DNA from: Axinella damicornis
Lineage: Eukaryota > Porifera > Demospongiae > Axinellida > Axinellidae
Reading direction: 5' to 3'
DNA length: 64,000 nt
Assembly (NCBI GenBank): GCA_963931865.1
Contig: OZ007518.1
Location: forward strand, 6,502,570 to 6,566,569
Below, in pieces: positions 34,868-46,634 of this stretch. The notes beneath the pieces were generated by a model. It was not told the origin of the DNA, searched no databases, and saw only the letters and a program-made list of their open reading frames with translations. Numbering within the stretch: the stretch's first letter is position 1; every line of letters begins with the position of its first letter. The position numbers and the translations under genes are program-made.

Positions 34868-35499
34868 TAGCCTCGTTCCCAGGCCGCGTGGGAGGAGAAA
34901 AGACGGCCTGGTATCCACTGCTTGCGCATGCGCGAGCATTCCCAGAAAAACCTGGGAATTCGTTTTCGTTTGTAAATGGTCAGTAAAATTGATACGTATA
35001 TGTCCGATTCACTTCCGTATCATCGAAAAGAAACAAGTGAGAAAAGCGCTTTCTGTGCGTGTAAGGTGTCTGGAAACTTGCCACGCTGTCAGGAATCTGC
35101 TTCATAAGTGCCCTGAGTTTCCGTTTGACTGTCTTGACTTCGCCTATGCAGGAACGGCAGGTAAACCATCGCCACTGTCAACGGACACGGCAGACATGAG
35201 AAGTAACTTACACAGACGAGAACGCCAATCTTCACACAATCCTACATCACTGAAGAGAGCAGCGGAATACTTGGGTCGCCCTTCTGAATGACGGATTCGA
35301 CAGAAATGCTTTGCAGCAACTTTTTGACTTGAGCGTGTATGTAGATTAGACCTTGAATATTCGGTCCGGATGTGATCCACGTGGAATGACAACGTAAACA
35401 TTACAATTTTACGGAAATATACCGGAAATAGCGGCGCTTGCGCGAGCAGTGGATACCAGGCCGTCTTTTCTCCTCCCACGCGGCCTGGGAACGAGGCTA
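34868..35499. mobile_element. Foldback (MULE-like) element, 632 bp
   Basis: Ends TAGCCTCGTTCCCAGGCC and complement, direct flanks GTTCCATACC (34858-34867, 35500-35509; 10 bp). Subterminal CCACTGCTTGCGCATGCGCG and complement-type motifs in both arms. Confidence 0.92.
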
Positions 35500-35509
35500 G
35501 TTCCATACC

Positions 35510-36300
35510 ATGATTGCTGATTCATCACTCCACCCAGCCGGTCAAGTGGGCACACGGCAAAGGTCTTAGCAAACATTGCACTTCGTCTCCACTGACCAAT
35601 CAGATCTCGCTGAAGGGATTTGTTCCAATTTTATTCATGATTCTCATATGGTTGTAAACCGAGCCGTGCGCATGTGATCAGCCTGGTGAACAGGGAGCTG
35701 GAGGCATCAAAAGTTTAGCTCCAGTCTAGCCACTTAGATGCTCTTCACTGCTCGAGAATTGGGCGAGAATCAACAAGGTCACAAGATACATGTACAGTGT
35801 ACATGTAGCTACTCAAGTAAGATACTTTGGACTATTTTCCAAGTGTAACTAACACAATACCTTTGCTTCTTCATTTTTACGTCACTATTGTCACGTGCAA
35901 ATTTAAGGTGTTAAGACCTAAGGGGTACCCTGGGTTGTGGAGATAAACATCGGTGGGTGTATAACCACTTACTTGGAAAGGTGTGAATCAGCGATCATAG
36001 TACAGCATAGTACCTCCATGCTAGTCGTCATTCTGTGTTCACAGCTTTTACAGAATTGGTGATAGCCCGTCTGCAATGTGCCAAACCCTAAGTGGAAGCT
36101 CTCAGATCTGTGACAAGGTTTTGATTTCTTTATTGGAAGGCTTTACCTAGATGTCGGTGTGTTTAGCCCCTTACTGATATTGCTGAGTAAGCTATCGTAC
36201 TTCAGAACAATTGCATAGTACAGAACAGAGACGCTCATAATAGTGTGATCATTGCATGCACGCAGAACAAACACTTTGACTGTAAGCTTGCCTCTGACTT
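35510..36300. other. No gene recognised
   Basis: Probably intronic or intergenic. Nothing coding or strongly repetitive seen. Confidence 0.4.
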
Positions 36301-36309
36301 CCTCTGCAG

Positions 36310-36403
36310 ATGTGAACACTGGCCTTGGTTTGTATTCATTCGTGGGTCACTGTCATCTGATGTGGAGGGTTGTACCAAGTTACTTCAAAAGTGGAAGAAA
36401 TCT
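36310..36403 (+). CDS. Exon candidate, unrecognised
   Basis: Between CCTCTGCAG and GTAAGT. Two frames are open: CEHWPWFVFIRGSLSSDVEG then CTKLLQKWKKS, or DVNTGLGLYSFVGHCHLMWR then VVPSYFKSGRN. Only the second is in phase with the exon ending at 34758. I cannot decide which is used. Confidence 0.35.
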
Positions 36404-36547
36404 GTAAGTTTGGGTCAGTGCATTGATTCCCTGTGTGAGCGGGGCCTCGAAGACAATGAGCGAGTATCTAAACCACAATATAAGTAGCTTGTATGACTTT
36501 GTGGAGTTAACGAAATGAGCACTCACGAGTTGCTAGATAATATATAA

Positions 36548-36690
36548 GTATCACCATAGTACCAAGCTATACCGGAAAATATCACGAGTTTGTTGCCGTA
36601 GTATTGTTACGAGTGCGAAGCACGAGTAACAATGCCGAAGGCGACAAACGAGTGATATGTTTCCGGTATAGCTTGGTACTATGGTGATAC
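36548..36690. repeat. 143-bp palindrome GTATCACCATAGTACC
   Basis: GTATCACCATAGTACCAAGC and complement, with inner ATATCACGAGTTTGTTGCC pairing. The inner motif recurs in a smaller palindrome at 38095-38170. Confidence 0.85.
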
Positions 36691-36699
36691 TGATTTTAT

Positions 36700-37526
36700 C
36701 ATACAAACCTGGAATTTCATTGCACGTTCCTCTACCAATGAACATAGCGAATGCGCGTTACCATAGCTTGCTTGGCGACAATATTTTTCAGTTCTGGTTC
36801 ACCCTTCGCGTTAGTACGGCACGCTTCAAACGCTTGGGCGAGAAGGCCTGCATACCAAGCCCAAGGCGGAGCCACGGCAGCTGTACGGTCGGTCCACGCT
36901 GATGACTGGCAGTTGTACGGTCCATTTCAAACGGGATGCCCGAGTATACGAACGAGTTCAACCTCGACTTCCGGAAGTATCGAGATGTAAGTCAGTCCTC
37001 TTCAGGAGCCCAAAAGGTAGTCAGTATCAGCTAGTCCAGGTAGTCTCTGACATAGATTTGCTGTAGCGCACGTGACTTACTGTACATAATACGGATCTCT
37101 CGCGTGACCAACAGTACTAATACGGATTTTTCACGTGACCTACTGTACAAAATACGGGTTTTTATCAACTGCGCTTGCGTACCAGGCTTTCCCATTGACT
37201 GCTGTACATTATCCAATCGTAGGTGTATGATAACTTCGTATATTAATACTGATAATTATATATTATACAGTGCAGAGGTCGAAATAAGGATTACATGTTG
37301 AGCGGTCAAATGTCCTAGTACTTTAGATTTTGATTGGACATTTACAAAATATGTTAGGTCATGCTCGCGCCCGTCACCAAAAAGAAATCACAAGAGGATG
37401 AATGTGTGTTCTCCAGCTAGATTCAAATCCATGTTGGTTGTGTGTATATGTGTATTGGGAAAAAAAAAAGAATTTGGTTGACTAGAACTCGTGCATAAAG
37501 AGAGAAAAGAAATTGGCAGATTCGAA
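36700..37526. other. No firm gene
   Basis: An open segment 36751-36975 ends at a GTAAGT donor (GAGAT|GTAAGT) and could be a cassette-type exon. CACGTGAC repeats occur near 37070-37140. Confidence 0.3.
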
Positions 37527-37535
37527 CCAGGTACA

Positions 37536-37949
37536 TAGCCTCGTACCCAGTCCCACGCCCAGCTTTTCGTCGCTGCTTAGTACGGTAAAGCGGGGAGGGC
37601 CTGGTACATCTTCTCACGTGAGCATGACGTAACCGAAAAATGGCAAAATTTTCAGAACGAAGACGCTGCGTTTTGCGTGTTATTCAGCCATCTACACGTT
37701 CAACGCTCGGTGAGTATGACAGTCGCCGCCCGCTAGCTAGATACGTGTGGTATAATTATGTTACCTGGTACCTTCGCTCTTCTTGCTGTTCTGAGACCCA
37801 CGTACGCCCACGCTTCCTTCCGGTCTTTCTATCCCTTTCAACCCCTTTCTACCCTCGGCGTCACTCACGTGAGAAGATGTACCAGGCCCTCCCCGCTTTA
37901 CCGTACTGCAAGCGACGAAAAGCTGGGCGTGGGACTGGGAACGAGGCTA
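37536..37949. mobile_element. Foldback (MULE-like) element, 414 bp, with ATG exon
   Basis: Arms TAGCCTCGTACCCAGTCCCA and complement. Flanks CCAGGTACA and CCAGGTACG are a 9-bp duplication with one mismatch. Inside, ATG at 37640 reads MAKFSERRRCVLRVIQPSTR then STL and meets a GTGAGT donor at 37710. The related element at 45.8-46.1 kb has a diverged version of the same exon with a GTATGT donor. Confidence 0.9.
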
Positions 37950-38800
37950 CCAGGTACGGGTCATGCACTTAGATGATTGTATTCATGCATGTTGTTCGGT
38001 CACGCCTACCCAACAAGTGCATTAGTGTGCTGTCACTTTGCACAGAAATTGACCGATGACCGCATGTTATTTCGACCTCTGCAGTGTGTGCAGGGAAATA
38101 TCATGAGTCTGTTGCCGAGTGCCGCAGGCACGAGTAACAATACGGCAACAGACGAGTGATGTTTCCCAGTACACACTGTATAATACATTTATCATGTTTC
38201 CAGACCCTGCTGCTATAGGAACACGTCGATATCGCGGCCTTGGTAACGGTCGTGACTTGGCAACAGTAGCGCCTCACAATCAGCGTACCATACAGTTCTA
38301 TTATCGTACTAATGGTACGCGGTACAGCCTCGTTCCCAGGCCGCGTGGGACTTACCGTGCAACCTGAAATGGCCGACCATGACTTGGTTTGCAGTTGGAG
38401 AAACGGGCCTCTTGTCGTTCTTTGATACGCGAGCCTAGCCCCGAGTAAGTTGGCCGCAGCCCCCTACTAGATAGCCACGCCTGGTCCACACCTCCATCCG
38501 CTCTATATAGCAGCAGTAAGGTTCCAGGCCAGCATCTTGCATGCAACTGGTACTATATCCTTCATTTTGAATTCCTTGTGTTGTGCATCTATCATTAATG
38601 CATTGGCACCATGGCAATAACATTTATGCCCTAGGGGGACGCGATGATAACCCACAGAGCAACTAGGGTGAGATGAGAAAATATCACCCTCGTTGCTCTG
38701 GCTTGCATGCCATACATTCTCTATGGGAATAGCCATATCAGAATGTATGATAAGTTAACTGTCCAGGTACGTGATAATTGGTTGCGTATATCCCACCCCA
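37950..38800. other. No gene recognised
   Basis: Contains the 38095-38170 palindrome and a lone foldback left end (AGCCTCGTTCCCAGGCCGC, 38326). No coding signal. Confidence 0.4.
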
Positions 38801-38810
38801 GTTTCTGCAG

Positions 38811-39398
38811 CAGAGGAGCTCACATGTGAAGAGACTGGCAGTTAGATTGATTGATGCCAACACCCCGTCTCCTGGTAATCACATTTGCGCTAGAAATTGC
38901 TTTGTTGATTCCTTTTTCCGGGTATTCCCTCTGTGGGGCCATATTGAATCCACAATGTACGCTGGCTGTATGTGTTTAGCATCCATGGGTAGGTGATTAC
39001 GGTATGTGCGTACATCATGGTTGATGTTTCCTACTTAACTGCAGCGGCTTCTGAATGAAGTACTCCAGACAGGAACTGGTATCACTGTGCTCCTTTACCA
39101 CTCCCACCCCCAAGTTTCAACGCTTTGCTGAGGCACTTGGTATAATAAATGAACAGCCACAGGTAAGGTTCCACTAACGTTACTACCAATGCTTCTAGTT
39201 GTCCTACAAGTGAGGTAGAGAATAATCAGCATTCTGGAATGATTAGCATTCTGGAATGATCAGCATTCTGGAATGATCAACTGTACAGGTGCAGTTTCCA
39301 CCCCCAAGATTAACATGGTCTTTTTGCGCCCTCTAGTCTCCCATCACCCCAACCACTCCAATCAAGTTCTTTCAGTCCCCACCTAAGGCTGGATTTCG
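38811..39398 (+). CDS. Three exons of an unrecognised gene
   Basis: Exon 38811-38874 (after TTTCTGCAG, donor GTAATC): QRSSHVKRLAVRLIDANTPS. Exon 39045-39162 (after ACTGCAG, donor GTAAGG): RLLNEVLQTGTGITVLLYHS then, after a one-base excess in a CCCCC run near 39112, PKFQRFAEALGIINEQPQ. Exon 39337-39398 (after CTCTAG, donor GTGAGG): SPITPTTPIKFFQSPPKAGF. Composition and splice sites support a real gene, with a proline/threonine-rich linker in the last exon. Family not recognised; it could continue the 34.3-36.4 kb exons. Confidence 0.5.
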
Positions 39399-41690
39399 GT
39401 GAGGAAAACACTGTACATTAGAGCTTAACTTTCAGGTTGTACTTGGGAGTAAATAAGTAACCTTTTAGTCGTGTAAACCCCTCTACCCCCGGTAACACCT
39501 GTATGCACCCAGAAATTACGCATGCATCAACCCCAAGAGTGCCTGTTTTTGCCCGAATGACTTTAACGCGATCATTAATATTGAACTTCCGCTCACGCGA
39601 CTCCTGATCAATTTATTGCCTTGGTTACACATCTCTAAGGCTTCTCGCCGTTTAACTTACAATCGCTGTGTAGACTTCAATCGCTGTGATTGGAATTATG
39701 TCAAGCAAACTGAGTTAGCTTGTGAAATAGCAGTAGGCGTATCAATACACTGTTCGCACTGAGCAGAAGATTTGACAGGCATATATATACGCCGATCGCG
39801 CTCTGAGAATTAATATTATCATAGCTACTCATTCCAGACTTAGGATTAGTGTTTTCCCTGTCGTCGCAAGTTGAGTGAAGCATAATTGTTAGGAGTTTAC
39901 TTGCCAAATGATGTGTACTTAGTAATGGCATAGGTAAAGGGTTAATGCCTCAGGTGATAAGGGGTAAAGGGCTAATCTGGTTGTCTCAGCTGGTGGCTAT
40001 TGAGCTTCACTTGTTAGGGATTGTTTTCTGCACAGGATTGTACCTTGAGTGTTGTGATTGCAACGGTAAACGTACTGAAAGTTTAGCAATGGATAGCCAT
40101 GGTAGGCTCTAGCCTCGTTCCCAGGCCTTCCCACCCCAGCGTTTGTCGCTTGCAGTACTAACGTGGGGGGAGGCCTGGTAACTCGTCACGTGCAGTGACG
40201 CAAGTGGACATTGGGTGGATGTCTGGAGGAGTGTCACAAATGCTGGGATGAGAATACCATTATCGTACGTAGCAAAGAAGCAATGGTAAACTGCCCATGT
40301 GACCCGCAATCGGCTTGATTTGTATATAATATTATGCAAGAATCCATCTCCTCAATATGGTGTATTTTTTGCTGGAGCAATTACATTGTAGCTTTCCTTC
40401 CTTCATGTGTTTAATTGAACTGCATAGACTGCTATACTTACGACCAGGAGTGCATGATGATGAAAAGAGCGGAAGGAAGAGAAGGGGCATGCAATGACCA
40501 TGCTAAAGATTGAAACCAATGGTAGTCACATAACTGTTTTTTAGCATGCACATGCATCATTGTTTTTCCATCATGCCATTTACTTTCTGCAATGAGGATA
40601 TAACCAGAGGGGACGTTTTTCCACTAGCTAAGACATCCACTCGGCTGTTAAGCGGCTTGATCAACTACATCGTCATACAGCTCTTTCTGAATGTCTGTCA
40701 CTATCTGCTTCATTACCAATGGGTGGCTCTTCTCTGTTTTCTTCTAGTAGTTATCCTAGTCTTGATATGCATGCAAACAGTGGAAATTAAGTTATCTTTG
40801 CGTGGTGATTGCACACTCATTCCCTTCCTTCCACTCATTACGTCATTAGCTATGCGCTCCTGTTATGACACATTGAATTACTGCCAAGTTGGCAGCATAA
40901 TCTGACTCTCCATGCCACACTTTTTCACATATGCAGGAATGAGAAAGTTCACCAATCACGAGCTGATGGCAGATGGGAGCACGATTTGTTTGACCCAGCC
41001 TTTTAAAGCAGCAGCAGCAGCATCAAGCAAACAGTGATCTAACCTCATTGCTTTTATGATTCGTATTATCTCTTTTAAGAGCAAGATCAGCATTTTATCA
41101 TTTCGCCAAAGTGTGAACCTCATTGTCAATATGTATGCTATGGGTCGTGATCATGAAGTATGACGTTCTACCCTGTTTTTGCAGTCGAGGAGTTCCAGTT
41201 ATGGACTCCTAACGATACTGAATAATCACAATTTTACCAGCACCTTGACACAGATTGCCATAGCCTCGTTGTCAGGCTTTCAAAACCTCAAGTTTATGCT
41301 AGAACGGAGGCCTGGGAATGAGGCAATAATATCAGAATTGGAAGTGGGTGTGTAATCTAGTAAACTAGTAATACTACCGGTATACTACTTCGCGATGAAG
41401 AGTGCTCAGCGGAAACTCCAGATTCCCTGAGCTGTGAGCCTAGGGAGAGACTGCTTCAGATGGCTGGCCTTGGTGCCCACAGAGTTGGGCAAGTCGTTCG
41501 GCGTGCAGGATGCATGGGATGTGCTGAGATTCCCTAGGATGGGGCCCAGGGTAGCTGCAAACCTGGTAGAGGATCCTCTGCTGCCCACTGTACGTGTTGT
41601 ACTATCAGGAGATGGTTGAGTCTCAGTGGAGTAGATGCACAAGTCATCCCAGGAGGTGGGTGGACTCCTATAGCACAGAATCATCGTTTC
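39399..41690. other. No firm gene; repeat relics
   Basis: 39560-39680 resembles 17288-17394. 40111-40240 is one end of a foldback element related to 28102. 41264-41327 is a degenerate small foldback (TAGCCTCGTTGTCAGGC). A 119-codon frame at 40546-40905 is hydrophobic but unremarkable, and opposed frames near 41406-41684 cannot be assigned. Confidence 0.35.
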
Positions 41691-41706
41691 TCATCAGCCA
41701 CTTCCT

Positions 41707-41801
41707 TAGTCTCGCAGGCCAGACTCTTTTTCCTGTTTGGGGGTATGGTCGCGCTTCCGGCCACACCCCCAAACAGGAAAAGAGTCTGGCCTGCGAGACT
41801 A
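41707..41801. mobile_element. Foldback hairpin TAGTCTCGCAGGCC, 95 bp
   Basis: TAGTCTCGCAGGCCAGACTC and complement around a short loop. Flanks CCACTTCCT and TCACTTCCT are a 9-bp duplication with one mismatch, so it belongs to the same mobility class as the TAGCCTCG family. Confidence 0.85.
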
Positions 41802-41998
41802 TCACTTCCTCAATTTACGTGCTGGCGTCAATTACAATGTATTCCAGTTGCACCAGGAGTTCCTGGTTACACACACAACTCTAGCACACAAAATACACAC
41901 ATGCGTGCACTTACGATTTTCCTCTTTCTGATGGCATACAAGCTAGCGATGTGTGCACATTGCATGAGTGTGCATGTTTGGTTGGTCTCTCTCTCTAG

Positions 41999-43062
41999 GC
42001 CACCATTTCTTCACCATCAATCAGCGGGCGAAGCTGGGAGGGAGGGCCAACGCTTGGTTTGTAGCCGGGAAGGACCCAGAGAACAACACCATCACAGTGG
42101 TAGGTTCCATACCTGGGATAGGAATGAGATTAGTGTGGTCATGTGAAGATTTTTGATGCTACCCCTCCCTTTTTGTCACCTGTGATTAGATTAAGGGTGC
42201 CTCTCACCCCGCCCTCTCCTGTCACTCCTTCACCACCTCCCCCCCTCGCTGGGTCTGACGCAGAGGAGGTGCCTGCCCCACCAGGACGGGCCGGGAGAGC
42301 CATTGGAATGCCTCATGCGGTACAGACACCAACAGCCACTTAGTAGGTGATGTGTGCACCAGATTCACTAGCTGAGGGATCAGCAGCTCATGCACATGCT
42401 GTCTTTCTGTTTCAGAAGCATTAGAGGAAATATCACCAGACACTGGCAGACAGGTACATGTATGATGCATGTCTGTTTGTACAACAAACACGCCTATAGA
42501 GATAAGCAGCTGCGATATTTTTCATCAGCTGCCAATAATGCTCTCGCAGCAGCTAGAATCATTCTCGGGTTTCTCCCACTCCGTTTTAACCTCATATTAT
42601 GTGACGCACGTGTTTGAACTGAGGCTAAAAGTAGAGCGGGAGACAGCCTGGGAAAGAGGCTATGCTACCGGCCAGCAGCTCTTTGAAATTTGATTCAAAC
42701 TGTACTGTTCACTATTAGAGGATGTTTGAGAGTGCAGTGTGACCATGCAAACCCATGCTGGCTGTTACTCCAGGACAAGTAAGCCTCTCTGTTATAACTT
42801 TGCAGCCAGTTGTCAGATTCTTATGTGCTTAATCTGAATGCATGAGGGTTAATTTTGTTGTGGGGGATTACCCTGACTCCAGATCCGGCCCACACATGTA
42901 CACATGCACACACAGCAAGCTGTGTTCTACAGAGGTGAGGAGTGCCTAGGTGGCGCTGCCATCATGCGTGCATGCAAGCTGCAACTTGACTACTGCTATG
43001 GGAACAATGGCTGGCCAATCAGAGGCATATCAATTTCAAGTCAGATGATTCCAGCATTGTAA
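41999..43062 (+). CDS. TRMU: tRNA 2-thiouridylase (TRMU/MnmA), C-terminal half
   Basis: Enzyme that thiolates U34 of tRNAs; the animal TRMU protein is mitochondrial. Exons: 41999-42099 GHHFFTINQRAKLGG then WFVAGKDPENNTITV, matching the (Y/F)T(I/L)-x-Q-R-x-x-x-GG...W-(Y/F)V-x-x-KD segment; 42190-42342 GASHPALSCHSFTTSPPRWV then AEEVP and ECLMRYRHQQPL, matching HPAL...W-x-AEEPP...M-x-CH-FR-HQ but needing two frame changes; 42416-42453 ALEEISPDTGRQ (less certain); 42719-42778 LRVQCDH then PMLAVTPGQ; 42916-43062 QAVFYRGEECLGGAAI, the GQ-x-x-VFY-x-GEECLGG end, to a TAA. The N-terminal SGGVDSS ATP-binding exons are not seen upstream. Identity is strong; intactness is doubtful. Confidence 0.8.
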
Positions 43063-43221
43063 TCATGAATTCATCACAAAATAGCACAATGCTGAACAAA
43101 CTGTTGTACAAACTACATGGCATTGCATCAAGGTACATAAAAAATCTGAGATCTCCTTGAGAAATTTGAAATTTGAAACGGTATAAATATAGACTTACTA
43201 CAAAAAAAAAAACAGGGAGAG

Positions 43222-43769
43222 TCAGTCAGTTATCATCCATGCAGTGGTCTCCATGGTAACCACTGGGCAAGTGCAGACCATGCTGGTTCCGTTGACGCTA
43301 CAGGTCCCACTGTTGGCGCACGGTTGTGAGCTCGGGTGACACGGATCAGCAGTCCTGATCTCGTAGCACTCTCCCATAAAACCACCGAGACACTGACCCG
43401 AGAATGTTTCATTGCTAGGATGACTCACACAGGTGGAATTGTTCTGGCAAGGGTTAGGGATGCAGAAATTACTGTCAATCGGCAGCGTTGACCCGAGTAC
43501 CCCGGATCACACACACAGGACGGAGATGTACTTTCATTTCTACAGCGGCCATGGTCACACGGCATGCCAGACTCTCTGCAGTAGTCGCGCTGTTCTCCAC
43601 ACGTTGTACCGACATATCCACACCTGGCCACCCTGCCACCCCGGGTTTGCACACAGGTTCCATTCCTACCACACAGGGACTCGGTGCATGGGTCTGGGAC
43701 AACCTCGCTCTCACAGTAGGACCCAGTGAAGGCTGATACGGTTAGTGAGGGGGGGGACCTTATCTTCAA
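43222..43769 (-). CDS. Four EGF-like repeats, C-terminal exon
   Basis: Extracellular adhesion or signalling-type sequence. In minus-strand order: DPCTESLCGRNGTCVQ...GYVGTTC; YCRESGMPCDHGRC...CVCDPGYSGQRC; FCIPNPCQNNSTC...GFMGE; DPCHPSSQPCANSGTC...MVCTC. A shifted frame completes the last repeat as SGYHGDHCMDDN and a TGA at 43229-43227, as expected for an EGF C-G-Y-x-G-x-x-C ending. At least three single-base shifts separate the repeats (near 43250, 43390 and 43485). I see no membrane segment; upstream exons are not identified. A secreted or cut-short multi-EGF protein is likely. Confidence 0.7.
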
Positions 43770-43881
43770 TACTGAGCTAGCTTCGGGTCGGCAGGGGCCG
43801 GGTACGAGTCTATGTCAAGGGCAGCCTCATGCTGAAGAGAGTAGTAAAGTCCGATGTCTCTTATTCAACTACAAACATGTA

Positions 43882-44393
43882 TTAACCCTTTAAGATCTAA
43901 CGTTGCATATCTGCAACGTGAGACTTTCAGCTTCATGATGTCACATCCGGCAATGTCCTTGAGAGATAGGCTCTGCGCCAGCAGAAAGGGCGGGGCAGGG
44001 GGAGGTGGGTGGGTGCACCCGAAGGGTGCAAACAGCATGGCCGCGCTTGGGCTCAGCTTTGAACGGCCCTTGGTTGGAGCCGGGTAGGCCATTTCTCGGG
44101 TTTTAAGCACAAATGGACTTAGAAAGTAGCTGTCTTGCCTTGTAGGCCCTCCATTTCCAGTGTTCATGGTCAGTTTTTTAGCTACGGCAGGTTGGCTACT
44201 TCTCGGGAGGCTTGATTGCAAGTTCGTTAGTTGGTGGGTGTGGTTAAGTCACGTATATGCTTAGTGTAGCTGAAATTACCTGTGTGAGCAGTTTCGAGCC
44301 CAGCAACGCCAGGGAACAGAAATTAGGGTATGTTTAAGTGTTCTATAGACTGAAAATGACCTAGAGAAATAAATTTAGGCCCTAAAGAGTTAA
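43882..44393. mobile_element. TTAA-flanked MITE, copy 2
   Basis: TTAACCCTTTAAGATC at the left, GGCCCTAAAGAGTTAA at the right. Same family and orientation as 14080-14570. The conserved antisense frame reads GNGGPTRQDSYFLSPF ... GCTHPPPPAPPFLLAQSLSL then KDIAG. Confidence 0.8.
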
Positions 44394-45345
44394 TTACTCA
44401 CTTTAGTGTCCGAGGGAGTGTGATTCAGATGTGGAGAGATCACCTGGTTGCCAAGATTTGATATGACTCCTCTGGCCAGACACATAGCAGTGACTGCCAC
44501 ATACTTCAAGAACACAGCAGCTAGAGAATCATGACTCTAACAGGTGAATAGCGTTATTTATAATGTTGTTCAATCACACAAATCATTATGTAACCAACGT
44601 TATACATGCCACCTAACACGATTCGCATTATGTCATCAATCGGCCAGTGTGTTTAGTGTGAATAACATATCAGATCTGCAACAGCTAATTTCATCTCAGG
44701 CGGATAATGCCGCAACAGGGTCAGTTGATTACATCTCGGGTGGATAATGCTCACATTGCAGATCTGCAACATTCTGCTCTGTCTTGAGTGCAGTACATTC
44801 CTTCCCCACTAGCTACTCAGTCCCTTTGTTGTGTCACAGGACAGGATGTCTCCTCTCACCCTAAATTGTCCCTCAGACACGTGGTCCTAAGACCACACGT
44901 CCCCCTATGACATCTTGGACTAGGGTGACATATCGCCCTTAGGACGTATACACACTATTGAGTAGCAATGTGGTTGTTCTGCTCCATGCACACCGAAGCC
45001 ATTCTCCTCCCAACAGCAACTTTCAGAAGCTAAATAAAATACCAGTAGCTCTGCTGTTCCCTGTGAGTCCAGTTCCCTGCAGCTCCCTGCTAGTTGTCCC
45101 AAGTCGGTGACAGCTGGTTCTTCCACACAGGTTCTGGAGGTTAGGAAATTGTGTACCATGCAGGCTCCCCTTGTGGGAACAAGGCTGGGTAGAGGATAGC
45201 TCCTTTCGCTGTGTACACGGCACAAACGGTGCTGTTAACACTTTAATTAGAAAATGACTGTGTGTTGCAGGCCACCACTGTACATCGTGCAATTGCTCTC
45301 TCTCTTTCACACACATCAGTGGCATAGCCACACCTGAGCCTTCCC
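44394..45345. other. No gene recognised
   Basis: No convincing exons. Minus-strand frames at 44920-45331 lack recognisable motifs. Confidence 0.4.
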
Positions 45346-45440
45346 AGACAACTCAGCTATGGGCCTTCCCGGGAAACTCAGCTATGGGCCTTCCCGGGAA
45401 ACTCAGCTATGGGCCTTCCCAGGAAACTCAGCTATGGGCA
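45346..45440. repeat. Tandem CTCAGCTATGGGCCTTCCC, about 25-bp unit
   Basis: Four units of AACTCAGCTATGGGCCTTCC, the last diverging. Confidence 0.9.
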
Positions 45441-45678
45441 CAAGCAATGAGCATTTGAGTTAAAGGTTTAATTGCATGAGCACATGGAATTGGTTGAAAG
45501 TAATTGTCGTATTGTTGTATTGGAATGTTAGCACATGGTGTAGTAGCATTGCAGGGTTGTGATCAGTACACAGCACAGTTCATTCCAGTGAGTTCGTTGT
45601 TGCATCTTGTCAGTTGGCTCTAAAACAGCACCCGAAGCAACTCGAGATGGTTGATACTTTTTCTTTGGCAGGGAGGGA

Positions 45679-45681
<3 letters not shown>

Positions 45682-45722
<41 letters not shown>
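45682..45722. repeat. Homopolymer run of 41 G
   Basis: Uninterrupted G run after GGGAGGGAGGA. The polyproline and polyglycine frames across it are artefacts. Confidence 0.95.
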
Positions 45723-45724
<2 letters not shown>

Positions 45725-45828
45725 GGGAAAAATGCCCAAGAGCTCTGTGCCCCGGCAACTTCAGCTATACACCACTGACACACATGCATATGCCACTCAA
45801 TCACACTCACAGACCATGCATAATGTAT

Positions 45829-46108
45829 GTGGCCTTGTTCCCAGGCCCCTGCCCAGTTTTTCGTCGCACAAAGCTGGGAGGGTCTGGTACAATTCCAAGA
45901 CATAGCCTACAAATAGCAAAATTGTCCGAGTCAGAACGAAATGCTATATTTTGCCAACCATCTACACGTTGGTATGTATGACAGTCACCCCCCGCTAGCT
46001 ACATATGTGTGGTACGTATGTTACCTGGTGCCTTCACTCTTCTTGCTGTTCTGAGCCCCAGTACACCCTCGTTCATTACAAGCTAGGAGGGGCCTGGGAA
46101 CAAGGCTA
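45829..46108. mobile_element. Foldback (MULE-like) element, diverged
   Basis: GGCCTTGTTCCCAGGCCCC and GGGGCCTGGGAACAAGGCTA. The interior is a decayed version of the 37536 element, including an exon-like AAATTGTCCGAGTCAGAACG segment before GTATGT. Confidence 0.75.
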
Positions 46109-46634
46109 TGATGTAGGCATATAGTAGTGTACATGATACAGCTGTGTACGTAATCAAAGTTGTGATTGTGCAGTGTGCCGATACTGAAAATGAGTGTGCA
46201 TTGTGTGTTACTAGTGAGTGTGTGCGTTACTGGTGAGTGGGTGTGTTATTGGTGAGTGTGTGTACAGCTTCATTCTTTGATGACATAATTATGTGGGTTC
46301 AAAGGTCAAAAAGCAGGACATGTAACCTCGCGAAGAAAGAGTTAATGAAGGCTGGTTACAAATTGGCATGAACATGGCCTGTGGTGGAATTGCTTAGAAA
46401 GAATGACACAGTATTTTATTCCGTTGCAGTGTTGAGGTCATAGCAGCTATTATAGTCCTGACCCAAACCAACTCCAGCACGGATCACTTCCAGTATCACA
46501 CGCGTGACACCAGCTGGAAGCAATCCACGCTGGTGCCGAGACCAATCAGCTATGTGATTTAACCATGCATATAATTATATGCATCAATGTCTGAGCATTA
46601 CTAATTATATGCATCAATGTCGGAGGACCTCCCA

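Noticed and set aside
41406..41684. Antisense frame pair near TRMU as its N-terminal exon
   Set aside because: No SGGVDSS or other MnmA N-terminal motif in any frame.
45528..45905. Polyproline or polyglycine protein
   Set aside because: Created by a 41-base G run.
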